64,000 nt of DNA from Polaribacter sp. (GTDB lineage Bacteria > Bacteroidota > Bacteroidia > Flavobacteriales > Flavobacteriaceae). Location of the stretch: contig JAQWGI010000026.1 in the NCBI GenBank assembly GCA_029238315.1, forward strand, positions 147,671 through 211,670, in the 5' to 3' direction. A model generated the notes under the pieces. It saw only the letters and a program-made list of their open reading frames with translations, made no database searches and was not told the DNA's origin. Made by a program: the position numbers and the translations under genes. Shown piece by piece: positions 34,700-42,366 of this stretch (its first letter is position 1; the number at the start of each line of letters is the position of its first letter).

Positions 34700-35620
34700 T
34701 TAATCTTTCTTAACCGCTAATTTCTCTAAAAGTAAAATCAATCCAAAACCAACAATTGCTAAACCAATTGCGTATAATAATTGATTGTCTTCAAAATGAA
34801 AAGGAGAAACACTTTGCTGATTTAATGGCACTTCAATTCCGTGAGAATTTGTACGCCAAGTCAAGGTTTCTTTCCAAGGCCAAATTTTATTTAAAGAACC
34901 AATTATAAATCCTGTTAAAATTGCCAACGTGTAATTTTTAAAATTAGTAAACAACCATTTTAAAATTCTAGAAAATGTTAACAAACCAACAATTGCCCCT
35001 GCTCCAACGATTGCTATTGATGTAAAATCTCTATTATTTACAGCTGCTAAAACGGGTTTGTATGCGCCTAATAAAACTAAAATAAATGCTCCAGAAATAC
35101 CTGGTAAAATCATGGCGCAAATTGCCAAAGTTGCGGCTAAAAATAAAAATAACGGAGAAGAATTTTCTGTCACTAACGGATTTAACGTTGTAATATAATA
35201 TGCTAATCCTGCGCCAGCAATTAATAAAATTACGGTTAAAACTTTCCATTTTGTAATTTGTTTGGCAATGTAAATTACACTTGCCAACACCAAACCAAAA
35301 AAGAAAGACCATAACAAAATCGGTTCGTTTTCTAACATCCATTTAATGGCTTTTGCCAATGAAACAATACTCACAAAAATTCCGACAAACAATGCCAATA
35401 AAAAAGAACCATTCACTTGTTTCCAAGCAGCTTTAATTCCGTCTGATTTTAATGTTTTTAGCAAGCTAAAATTTACATTACTAATTGAAGTAAGTAATTC
35501 TTCATAAATTCCAGAAATAAAGGCGATCGTTCCGCCAGAAACTCCGGGCACAACATCTGCTGCTCCCATTGCTACCCCTTTTAAACCGATTACTACAAAA
35601 TCTTTAATTGTTCTAGACAT
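34700..35620 (-). CDS. DUF368 membrane protein, polyprenyl-phosphate translocase type (copy 2)
   Basis: A 306-residue paralogue of the next gene downstream: GAADVVPGVSGGTIAFISGI near residue 19 and MILPGISGAFILVLLG in the middle. It is the upstream gene of a DUF368-DUF368-aroE operon. Two copies side by side may differ in lipid preference, pH range or expression, as reported for polyprenyl-phosphate translocases, but nothing here shows which. Sequence divergence is well beyond a recent duplication. Confidence 0.85.
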   Translation of the reverse strand: MSRTIKDFVVIGLKGVAMGAADVVPGVSGGTIAFISGIYEELLTSISNVNFSLLKTLKSDGIKAAWKQVNGSFLLALFVGIFVSIVSLAKAIKWMLENEPILLWSFFFGLVLASVIYIAKQITKWKVLTVILLIAGAGLAYYITTLNPLVTENSSPLFLFLAATLAICAMILPGISGAFILVLLGAYKPVLAAVNNRDFTSIAIVGAGAIVGLLTFSRILKWLFTNFKNYTLAILTGFIIGSLNKIWPWKETLTWRTNSHGIEVPLNQQSVSPFHFEDNQLLYAIGLAIVGFGLILLLEKLAVKKD

Positions 35621-35716
35621 TTGATTCTTTTTGGTAAAACGAAGATACAGGAAATTGTGATAAATTATATTTTTACTTAGAAAACATTTGACGAATTGTT
35701 AAACAAAAATATGCGC

Positions 35717-35750
35717 ATAAAAAAACCGAGTTCAGAACTCGGGTTATTTT
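35717..35750 (-). terminator. Terminator after the TPR gene
   Basis: Read on the minus strand, AACCCGAGTTCTGAACTCGG forms a near-perfect hairpin followed by a run of seven Ts, 19 bases past the TPR stop codon. Confidence 0.85.
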
Positions 35751-35768
35751 AGCTTTTTTAGCACAACA

Positions 35769-37139
35769 TTATTCTGTTGCTTTAAGGTAATGCTGAATAA
35801 TCTTTTGCACTTTCTCGTTATCAAATACAACGGGATATAATTCTTGCATAATTGATCTGTAATCTGCATCAATTGCCAACGCATTTTTTAAGTGAATCAA
35901 TCCATTTTTTTCATCAGAAGTTAATAAAAATAATCCACATAAACGATATTCAATTTCCGCAAATTCTCTATAGGTATTTTTTGCTTTGACCATTATTTGC
36001 AAAGCTTCTTCAAAATTACCAATAAATAGCAATACATCTGCCAACCCTACAAAAACTTCTAAAGAAGCATCTTCTAACTCTAAGCTTTTATAGTAAGCTT
36101 TTACCGCTTCTTCGTAAAAGTTTAATTGTATATTGATTGTTGCATATTTTTGCCAATAAAAAACGTTAGAATCGTCTATATTTAATGCTTTAGAAATGTA
36201 ATACTGTGCTTTTTCGAACTCTTTTTCTTCTAAGTACAACTCTGTTAATAAAAGCCAAGCTTTGTCTAACAAAGGGTCTTCATGAACCGCTTTTTTATAA
36301 TATTTTACCGCCGTATTTAAATCGCCTAACTTCTGATAACATTCGCCAGTTCTTATATATACAAATGCCGTAGGATCATCTAACTCTAAAGTAATTAAGT
36401 AATTTTGAATGGCTTCTTCATACCTTTCTAATTCTTCTAAAGTTTTTGCTTTTTCTAAATATCCACCGATAAAAGACTCATCAATCAATACTGCATAATC
36501 AAAAGCACGTAAGGCTTCTTTAAAACGGTTTAACACAAAAAACTGTCTTCCTAATTGATGCCACGCAATTTCGCAATAGGGATTGTTTTCTATAAAATTA
36601 TTTAAATACACAATAGCCTCTTCATGATTGTTTTCCATATCAAAACAATACATAACATTGTATAGAGAAGAATAATCTTCAAAATCTATTGCAATACAAT
36701 TGGCAAAATTAAGTCGTGCATTTACAAAATCATCAATATATAAATACTCCATACCCAGCATCGACCATATATCTGCAGGGTCTTCTGTTGTTGATAAAAT
36801 TTGATTTAAAATTTCTATCGCTTCTTTATGTTTGTCTTTTTTTGATAAAATAATAGCTTTCTGAATAAGCAATTCTTCATTATTTGGCGCAACAGCTTCA
36901 ATTTCGTTTATCAAGGAAGCTGCCTTTTGCAGTTTGTCTTCGAAAATTAAGAGCTCTACTTTTAGTAATTTTAACAACACAGAAGTGGGATGCTGTTCTA
37001 AACCTAACTGAACGGCTTTGTTGGCTAAAGAATGTTTACCGTTGTCTAAATAATGCTGAATTATCTCTTCAAACTCAACAGAATCAAAGAAATACACACT
37101 ATTTGTTTTCAACATAGATTCGAACTTTGAAAGTGACAT
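35769..37139 (-). CDS. Tetratricopeptide repeat protein
   Basis: A 456-residue protein built almost wholly of TPR units (34-residue helical pairs), with typical signatures such as W..LG.....DFVNARLNFANCIAID, AWHQLGRQFFVLNRFKEALRAF and YIRTGECYQKLGDLNTAVKYY. About a dozen units can be marked. There is no signal peptide or membrane segment, so it is a cytoplasmic scaffold. Partners are unknown. Confidence 0.9.
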   Translation of the reverse strand: MSLSKFESMLKTNSVYFFDSVEFEEIIQHYLDNGKHSLANKAVQLGLEQHPTSVLLKLLKVELLIFEDKLQKAASLINEIEAVAPNNEELLIQKAIILSKKDKHKEAIEILNQILSTTEDPADIWSMLGMEYLYIDDFVNARLNFANCIAIDFEDYSSLYNVMYCFDMENNHEEAIVYLNNFIENNPYCEIAWHQLGRQFFVLNRFKEALRAFDYAVLIDESFIGGYLEKAKTLEELERYEEAIQNYLITLELDDPTAFVYIRTGECYQKLGDLNTAVKYYKKAVHEDPLLDKAWLLLTELYLEEKEFEKAQYYISKALNIDDSNVFYWQKYATINIQLNFYEEAVKAYYKSLELEDASLEVFVGLADVLLFIGNFEEALQIMVKAKNTYREFAEIEYRLCGLFLLTSDEKNGLIHLKNALAIDADYRSIMQELYPVVFDNEKVQKIIQHYLKATE

Positions 37140-37441
37140 AGGCTTTAAATTTTATCATGAAAACTAAAAATGACTATTCATTTCTAAATCCTCATTCGAT
37201 TAAACATGCAGTAATAAATATCAAAAGAAACTGAAGTTATTACATAATTAAAAGTACTACAAGTCTTAGAATCGTTTCAAAAAATCTGGTTTACTTTTCA
37301 ACAAAATAATTAACAAAAAAGCAAAGTGTTTCAAATGCGATTCATTTTAATTTTGCGAATCCTTTTATTTACACTAATTTTGCTAAACATTAACTATCAG
37401 TTTTACTGATTTATTCCAACAGATAATTGGATATTTTTCTT
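37140..37441. other. 302-base upstream region of pyrR
   Basis: No gene. It holds the promoter region of pyrR on the right and that of the TPR gene on the left. A 6-bp hairpin (ATCAGT / ACTGAT, about 37395-37410) lies in the leader without a T tract, so it does not look like a classic attenuator. Confidence 0.5.
37352..37382 (+). promoter_or_regulatory. Probable pyrR-pyrB promoter
   Basis: TAATTTTG (37375-37382) matches TAnnTTTG and TTTG at 37352-37355 lies 19 bases upstream, a good -33 box. That TTTG is itself part of another TAATTTTG at 37348-37355, so two overlapping start points are possible. Confidence 0.6.
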
Positions 37442-37984
37442 ATGAGCTCGAAGGTATTATTAAACTCGAAAGAAATTGACATCATCCTACATCGACTAGC
37501 TTGTCAGCTTATCGAAAACCACAACGATTTTTCTAACACAGTACTTATTGGCTTACAACCTAGAGGTAGTTATTTGGCAAACCGTCTTAAAGATATTTTA
37601 ATTCACGAGTATCAAATAAAAGATTTGAATGTAGGTTTATTAGACATTACTTTTTATAGAGATGATTTTAGAAGAAGAGATGCTCCGATTGATGCAAGTA
37701 GCACAGAAATTAACTTTTTAATTGAAGACAAAAACGTTGTTTTAATTGATGATGTGTTGTTTTCTGGAAGAAGTATAAGAGCAGGTTTGTCTGCAATTAA
37801 TGATTTTGGAAGACCTAATTTAGTAGAGTTATTAGTATTGATTGATAGACGTTTTAGCAGACATTTACCTATACAACCTAATTACAGAGGTAGACAAGTT
37901 GATGCGATCAATCAAGAAAAGGTAAAAGTTTGTTGGAAAGAAACTCACAAAAAAGATGTCGTTTATTTAGAACACAATTCATAA
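37442..37984 (+). CDS. pyrR: Pyr operon regulatory protein/uracil phosphoribosyltransferase
   Basis: A 180-residue type I phosphoribosyltransferase. I took the ATG at 37442 over an in-frame TTG 15 bases upstream, as it matches the family N-terminus (SSKVLLNSKEID). The PRPP loop is VVLIDDVLFSGRSIRAG. PyrR senses UMP and controls pyr mRNA in Gram-positive bacteria; it also has weak UPRTase activity. Here it stands 1 base before pyrB, in line with a pyrimidine role, but no PyrR binding loop was found. Confidence 0.92.
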   Translation: MSSKVLLNSKEIDIILHRLACQLIENHNDFSNTVLIGLQPRGSYLANRLKDILIHEYQIKDLNVGLLDITFYRDDFRRRDAPIDASSTEINFLIEDKNVVLIDDVLFSGRSIRAGLSAINDFGRPNLVELLVLIDRRFSRHLPIQPNYRGRQVDAINQEKVKVCWKETHKKDVVYLEHNS

Positions 37985-37985
37985 G

Positions 37986-38915
37986 ATGAAACAATTAAGC
38001 GTAAACCATTTATTAGGCATAAAATATCTAAACAAAAACGATATTGATCTTATTTTTGAAACCGCAGATCATTTTAAAGAGGTTATAAACAGGCCCATTA
38101 AAAAAGTTCCGTCTTTAAGAGATATTACCATTGCTAACTTATTTTTTGAAAACTCTACCCGAACTAAATTGTCTTTTGAACTTGCTGAAAAAAGACTGTC
38201 AGCAGATATTATCAACTTCTCTGCAAGTCAATCTTCTGTAAAAAAAGGAGAAACTTTAATTGACACCGTAAACAATATTTTAGCAATGAAAGTTGATATC
38301 GTTGTAATGCGGCATCCAAATGTTGGCGCTGGTGTTTTCTTATCTAAGCATGTCGATGCAAAAATTATAAATGCAGGAGATGGCACACACGAACATCCAA
38401 CACAAGCACTATTAGATTCGTATTCAATCAGAGAAAAACTAGGATCTGTAAAAGGGAAAAAAGTTTTAATTGTTGGCGATATTTTACACTCAAGAGTTGC
38501 TTTGTCCAATATTTTTGCACTGCAATTACAAGGTGCAGAAGTTAAAGTTTGCGGACCAACAACATTAATTCCGAAATACATTACAAGCCTGGGGGTTACG
38601 GTAGAAACTAACTTAAAGAAAGCCCTAGCATGGTGTGATGTTGCCAACGTTTTACGTGTACAACATGAAAGAATGGATGTAAAATACTTCCCTTCTACAA
38701 GAGAATATACACAACTATTCGGAATCAATCAACAAGTGCTTGATAGCTTAGATAAAAAAATTGTCATTATGCATCCAGGGCCAATAAACAGAGGTGTTGA
38801 GATTACAAGTGATGTTGCAGACTCTGAAAACTCGATCATCTTAAATCAAGTAGAAAATGGTGTAGCTGTAAGAATGGCAGTTGTTTATTTACTAGCGCAA
38901 CAAATTAAAAGATAG
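37986..38915 (+). CDS. pyrB: Aspartate carbamoyltransferase catalytic subunit
   Basis: A 309-residue enzyme that commits carbamoyl phosphate and aspartate to pyrimidine synthesis. The carbamoyl-phosphate motif is FFENSTRTKLSFELAEKRL (Ser57-Thr-Arg-Thr60) and HPTQALLDSYSI follows. Length is typical of the catalytic chain. No pyrI regulatory gene is adjacent. Confidence 0.95.
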   Translation: MKQLSVNHLLGIKYLNKNDIDLIFETADHFKEVINRPIKKVPSLRDITIANLFFENSTRTKLSFELAEKRLSADIINFSASQSSVKKGETLIDTVNNILAMKVDIVVMRHPNVGAGVFLSKHVDAKIINAGDGTHEHPTQALLDSYSIREKLGSVKGKKVLIVGDILHSRVALSNIFALQLQGAEVKVCGPTTLIPKYITSLGVTVETNLKKALAWCDVANVLRVQHERMDVKYFPSTREYTQLFGINQQVLDSLDKKIVIMHPGPINRGVEITSDVADSENSIILNQVENGVAVRMAVVYLLAQQIKR

Positions 38916-38938
38916 TTCGCTTTATTAACCCTTTGCAA

Positions 38939-39271
38939 ATGAAAATTTATCAAAAAGATACCTACACACTGATAACACCTACCGAAAATTCGTTTGACGC
39001 TTTTATTGCTGAATTCAAAGAAGAAAACGATTTGCTTTATAAAAACCATACGGTAATAGAACTTTCTGATAACCTTAACAGTTCAGAAAGTGATTTGTCT
39101 TTATTTTTGAATGTTGCTAAAAAGTACAAAGCAAAAAGCTTTTCTTTTATTATTATTTGTGATGCAGTGAACATGGATGAAATTTCAGAGGAAATTAATG
39201 TAGTTCCTACATTGCTTGAAGCAGAAGACATGTTAGAAATGGAAGCAATAGAAAGAGACTTGGGTTTTTAA
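38939..39271 (+). CDS. Small cytoplasmic protein of unknown function, upstream of rnz
   Basis: A 110-residue protein. The ATG at 38939 was preferred over a TTG two codons upstream. It has alternating beta strands and helices (VIELSDNLNS, FLNVAKKYKAKSFSFIIICD, TLLEAEDMLEMEAIERDLGF) that recall STAS-type anti-sigma antagonist folds, but the phospho-serine position is not clear. A short gene of this type before rnz is familiar to me in flavobacteria and is sometimes misnamed ribonuclease Z. Function is unknown. Confidence 0.65.
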   Translation: MKIYQKDTYTLITPTENSFDAFIAEFKEENDLLYKNHTVIELSDNLNSSESDLSLFLNVAKKYKAKSFSFIIICDAVNMDEISEEINVVPTLLEAEDMLEMEAIERDLGF

Positions 39272-39305
39272 CAAAACTTTTTTACCTATTTAACAATCGT
39301 ATCGA

Positions 39306-39623
39306 ATGGTTAAAAAATTATTTTTAATTTTATTTTTGGGTTTTTCTACATTAGTGGTTTCACAAAAATCACTACAAGATTTAACCACAGCACCCAATCC
39401 GTTTAGCACCACAACCAACATACATTTTACTTCAAAAATAAACCAGTCTGTGCTTTTAAGTATAAAAAATGTATTAGGGAAAACCGTTTATTCAAAAAAA
39501 ATAAATGCTAAAACTGGCCTAAATAAAACTGTTTTTAAGAGGGCAACCATACAATCTGGCCTGTATATTTATGCAATCAGAAGCAACAATGAAATCATCT
39601 CTAAACGCCTTGTTATTAAATGA
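39306..39623 (+). CDS. Secreted protein consisting only of a T9SS type A sorting domain
   Basis: A 105-residue protein. A signal peptide (1 to about 20, LFLILFLGFSTLVVSQ) is followed directly by a complete T9SS type A C-terminal domain: PNPFSTTTNIHF, then NVLGKTVYSKK, then LNKTVFKRATIQSGLYIY and the final SKRLVIK. No cargo domain separates them, so the mature protein of about 85 residues is only the sorting signal. It overlaps rnz by 4 bases, which ties its translation to rnz. Confidence 0.85.
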   Translation: MVKKLFLILFLGFSTLVVSQKSLQDLTTAPNPFSTTTNIHFTSKINQSVLLSIKNVLGKTVYSKKINAKTGLNKTVFKRATIQSGLYIYAIRSNNEIISKRLVIK

Positions 39624-40534
39624 GTTTACAATTAACTATTTTAGGTTGTCATTCTGCAACACCACGTGCAAACGCACATCCTACATCTCAATATTTAGAA
39701 ATAAATAACCGTCATTTTTTAATTGATTGTGGCGAAGGAACGCAACGCCAAATGCGAAAATACAAAGTGAGTTTTGCTAAGATTAATCATATTTTTATTT
39801 CTCATTTACACGGCGATCATTTCTTTGGATTAATTGGTTTAATTGCTACATTCGGAATTTTAAACCGAGAAAAAGAGCTACATGTTTTTGGCCCAAAAGG
39901 AATTAAAGAGGTCACCAAATTGCAATTAAAAGTGTCTAAATCGTATGTGAAATTTGACCTTATTTTTCATGAATTAACTTCAAAAAAAAGTGAACTTATT
40001 TTTGAAGATGATAAAGTGTCTGTAACAACAATTCCTTTATCTCACAGAGTGTACACCAATGGTTTCTTATTCCAAGAAAAAGAAAGTACAAAAAGGCTAC
40101 ACATCGAAAATGTGCAACAATATCCAGAAATTCAAACTTGCGATTATCACAATATAAAAGCAGGGAAAGATGTTGTGCTTGAAAATGGGGAAATTATTAA
40201 AAACGAAGAATTAACATTGCCGGCTTCAAAACCAAAGAGTTTTGCATTCTGCAGTGATACGTGTTATAAAGAAGATATTGTTCCTATTATAAAGAATGTA
40301 GATGTATTGTATCATGAAGCTACATTTTTATCAGATAGAGAAGATTTAGCAAAAAAAACAAAACATGCAACTGCGCTACAAGCAGCACAAATAGCAAAAC
40401 TAGCCGCTGTAAATCAGCTGATTATCGGTCACTACTCGAGTCGTTATAAAAATATTGAATTGTTTAGGAAAGAAGCAGCACAAGTTTTTTCGAATGTTAT
40501 TTTAGCAGAAGCGGGAAAAAAGATAACAGTCTAA
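39620..40534 (+). CDS. rnz: Ribonuclease Z
   Basis: A 304-residue metallo-beta-lactamase-fold nuclease that removes the 3' trailer of tRNA precursors lacking CCA. The zinc motif is His62-Leu-His64-Gly-Asp66-His67 (HLHGDHFFGL) and the exosite region includes the typical arm with EKESTKRLHIENVQ. Later His and Asp ligands lie in AFCSDTCY and VLYHEATF. It converges with a CoA-binding-domain gene and overlaps it by 4 bases. Confidence 0.95.
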   Translation: MSLQLTILGCHSATPRANAHPTSQYLEINNRHFLIDCGEGTQRQMRKYKVSFAKINHIFISHLHGDHFFGLIGLIATFGILNREKELHVFGPKGIKEVTKLQLKVSKSYVKFDLIFHELTSKKSELIFEDDKVSVTTIPLSHRVYTNGFLFQEKESTKRLHIENVQQYPEIQTCDYHNIKAGKDVVLENGEIIKNEELTLPASKPKSFAFCSDTCYKEDIVPIIKNVDVLYHEATFLSDREDLAKKTKHATALQAAQIAKLAAVNQLIIGHYSSRYKNIELFRKEAAQVFSNVILAEAGKKITV

Positions 40535-40893
40535 TACTGGTTAATACTTAGTAGTACCAACGTGCAAGCAACCTCTGTTTCGATTCCATTTTCTTTTAAT
40601 AAACTCTCGAATTCCAGATTTTCTGTTCCTGGGTTAAAAATAACACGTCTTGGTTGCAACTTTAACACATAACTAAAATAGGCTTTTTGTCTGTTTGGAT
40701 TTAGATATAAAGTTACAGTATCTACGTCAGAAAAAAGGACTTTTTCGGTCTCAATGGCTACGTCTACAACAGTTCCTTTTTTTGCGCCAATTGCAAATAC
40801 TTCGATAGAATTAGCCCTTAATTTTTGAACGGCTTTATTTGAATAACGCTCAATATTTAATGAAGCCCCAAGCACTAAAGTTGTTTTTTTCAT
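40531..40893 (-). CDS. CoA-binding domain protein
   Basis: A 120-residue single-domain Rossmann protein of the CoA-binding type (TLVLGASLNIERYSN, then IGAKKGTVVDV, then a TLYLNPNRQKAYFSYVLKL helix). Members bind CoA or nucleotides and often stand alone in flavobacteria; function unknown. Its stop codon overlaps the end of rnz. Confidence 0.8.
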   Translation of the reverse strand: MKKTTLVLGASLNIERYSNKAVQKLRANSIEVFAIGAKKGTVVDVAIETEKVLFSDVDTVTLYLNPNRQKAYFSYVLKLQPRRVIFNPGTENLEFESLLKENGIETEVACTLVLLSINQY

Positions 40894-40950
40894 GTTCTTG
40901 CTATTGTAATTAAGTGTAATTCATGACAAATATACAGGTAGTATTTATAT

Positions 40951-40989
40951 AAAAAACCGAAGTAATTTGTACTGAATTCACTTCGGTTT
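40951..40989 (-). terminator. Terminator after fabH
   Basis: AACCGAAGT and ACTTCGGTT form a 9-bp stem with a 16-base loop; on the minus strand a T tract follows. It lies 25 bases past the fabH stop codon. Confidence 0.65.
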
Positions 40990-41013
40990 ATTAAGACTAA
41001 TATCAGCAATAAA

Positions 41014-42021
41014 TTACCAGCGCAACACTACAGAACCCCAAGTAAATCCGCTTCCAAAAGCAGCTAACACAACAACATCGTTGTCTTTTATTTTACCTAA
41101 TTCCCATGCTTCGGTCAAAGCAATAATTACTGAAGCTGCCGTTGTATTACCATACTTCATGATGTTATTAAAAACCTGATTGTCTGATAATTGAAACTTT
41201 TTTTGAATGAATTGTGCAATCCGCAAATTTGCTTGATGCGGAATTAACATATCAATATCTTCTTTCTTTAAATTGTTTTTTTCTAGACCTTCAACAATGG
41301 CTTCAGAAAAACGTCCTACTGCATGTTTAAAAACAAATTGTCCGTTCATGTAAGGATAATAAGAAATATCATCTGGATCATTCGCTTCCATGATTTCTGG
41401 AACCCAACGTGATGTAGACGGACCAATTAATGCCAATTCTTTAGCATGTTTCCCTTCAGAATGCAAATGAGAAGACAAAATTCCTTTGCCTTTTTCTTCG
41501 GTTCTAGATAAAATGGCTGCTCCAGCTCCATCCCCAAAAACAACAGAAACATTTCTTCCTCTAGTAGATTTTTCTAAACCTCCAGAATGGTTTTCAGAAC
41601 CAATTACTAAAATGTTTTTATACATTCCAGTTTTGATAAATTGATCTGCAACAGACATGGCATAAATAAACCCAGAACATTGATTGCGCACATCTAACGC
41701 GCCAATAGTTGGCATTTCTAATAAATCTTGAATTTGAACTCCGCCACCAGGAAAATACATGTCTGGACTTAAGGTTGCGAATACAATAAAATCGATATCG
41801 TCTTTTGTAAAACCGGCACGTTCAATGGCAATTTTTGCAGCTTTTGCTCCCATTACAGCAGTTGTATCGCCCGTTTTTGGATCAATCCATCTTCTTTCTT
41901 TGATTCCTGTTCTTTCTTGAATCCATTCGTCACTAGTTTCCATGAACGCTGTCAAGTCATTATTGGTAACCATATTTTCTGGAACATAATAACCTAAACC
42001 TGTTATTTTTGAATTATACAT
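41014..42021 (-). CDS. fabH: Beta-ketoacyl-ACP synthase III
   Basis: A 335-residue enzyme that starts fatty-acid synthesis by joining acyl-CoA and malonyl-ACP. The triad is Cys115 (NQCSGFIYAM), His in IPHQANLRI and Asn in YGNTTAAS. Length and motifs are those of canonical FabH. A divergent relative lies at 47889-48953. In Bacteroidetes, use of branched starters is typical, but specificity cannot be read here. Confidence 0.93.
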   Translation of the reverse strand: MYNSKITGLGYYVPENMVTNNDLTAFMETSDEWIQERTGIKERRWIDPKTGDTTAVMGAKAAKIAIERAGFTKDDIDFIVFATLSPDMYFPGGGVQIQDLLEMPTIGALDVRNQCSGFIYAMSVADQFIKTGMYKNILVIGSENHSGGLEKSTRGRNVSVVFGDGAGAAILSRTEEKGKGILSSHLHSEGKHAKELALIGPSTSRWVPEIMEANDPDDISYYPYMNGQFVFKHAVGRFSEAIVEGLEKNNLKKEDIDMLIPHQANLRIAQFIQKKFQLSDNQVFNNIMKYGNTTAASVIIALTEAWELGKIKDNDVVVLAAFGSGFTWGSVVLRW

Positions 42022-42097
42022 CGTTTTTCTGTATTATTTTATTGAACTACAAATTTAGTGTTTTAAATTTATTTTTTTATGCATATCTTTACAAGGT

Positions 42098-42170
42098 TCG
42101 TGGTTTACAAAAATTACAAACAACGATAACCAAACTAAGAAGAGCGCCAATAATTTTATTGGCGTTTTTT
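42098..42170 (+). ncRNA. Candidate small RNA of about 73 bases
   Basis: A TATCTTTA -7-like box at 42084-42091 predicts a start near 42098, and a strong rightward terminator ends it at 42170. No open reading frame is in between, and no rightward gene lies upstream for the terminator to serve. The end points are inferred. Confidence 0.4.
42145..42170 (+). terminator. Orphan intrinsic terminator upstream of htpG
   Basis: CGCCAATAA and TTATTGGCG form a perfect 9-bp stem with a 2-base loop followed by six Ts. It faces right although the gene on the left, fabH, is transcribed leftwards. Confidence 0.85.
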
Positions 42171-42249
42171 ATGTCAGTTTGTCACAAATTCTCTTTTGGT
42201 ATTTTTTTTGACTGTTAGTATTCAAAATAAACAAATTGTTATTTGCAGT

Positions 42250-42327
42250 TGTCCTTTTGAGCGGAATGAAATGAAGTCGGAAAAACCCATTGATGTTTTT
42301 AGATTTCTCCATAAAGTCGAAATGACA
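42250..42327. repeat. Dispersed repeat upstream of htpG
   Basis: TGTCCTTTTGAGCGGAATGA and AGATTTCTCCATAAAGTCGA plus AATGACA are degenerate arms of the TGTCATTTTGAGCG / CGAAATGACA type of interspersed palindrome. Confidence 0.5.
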
Positions 42328-42366
42328 AAAATTAAATAACAGCAACAAAAATAAAACACTTATAAA

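Larger units (their letters stand above)
42022..42366. other. 345-base interval holding a probable sRNA and a dispersed repeat
   Basis: No protein gene is supported; an open frame at 42009-42218 (+) overlaps a terminator hairpin and fabH. A promoter-like TATCTTTA (42084-42091) is followed by an intrinsic terminator at 42145-42170, and a flavobacterial repeat lies at 42250-42327. Confidence 0.5.

Noticed and set aside
38228..38728. 166-residue open frame opposite pyrB
   Set aside because: Antisense to pyrB with its motifs intact; Cys- and Ser-rich composition is the mirror of pyrB codons.
42009..42218. 69-residue open frame between fabH and htpG
   Set aside because: Runs through a strong terminator hairpin and overlaps fabH; no homology recognised.
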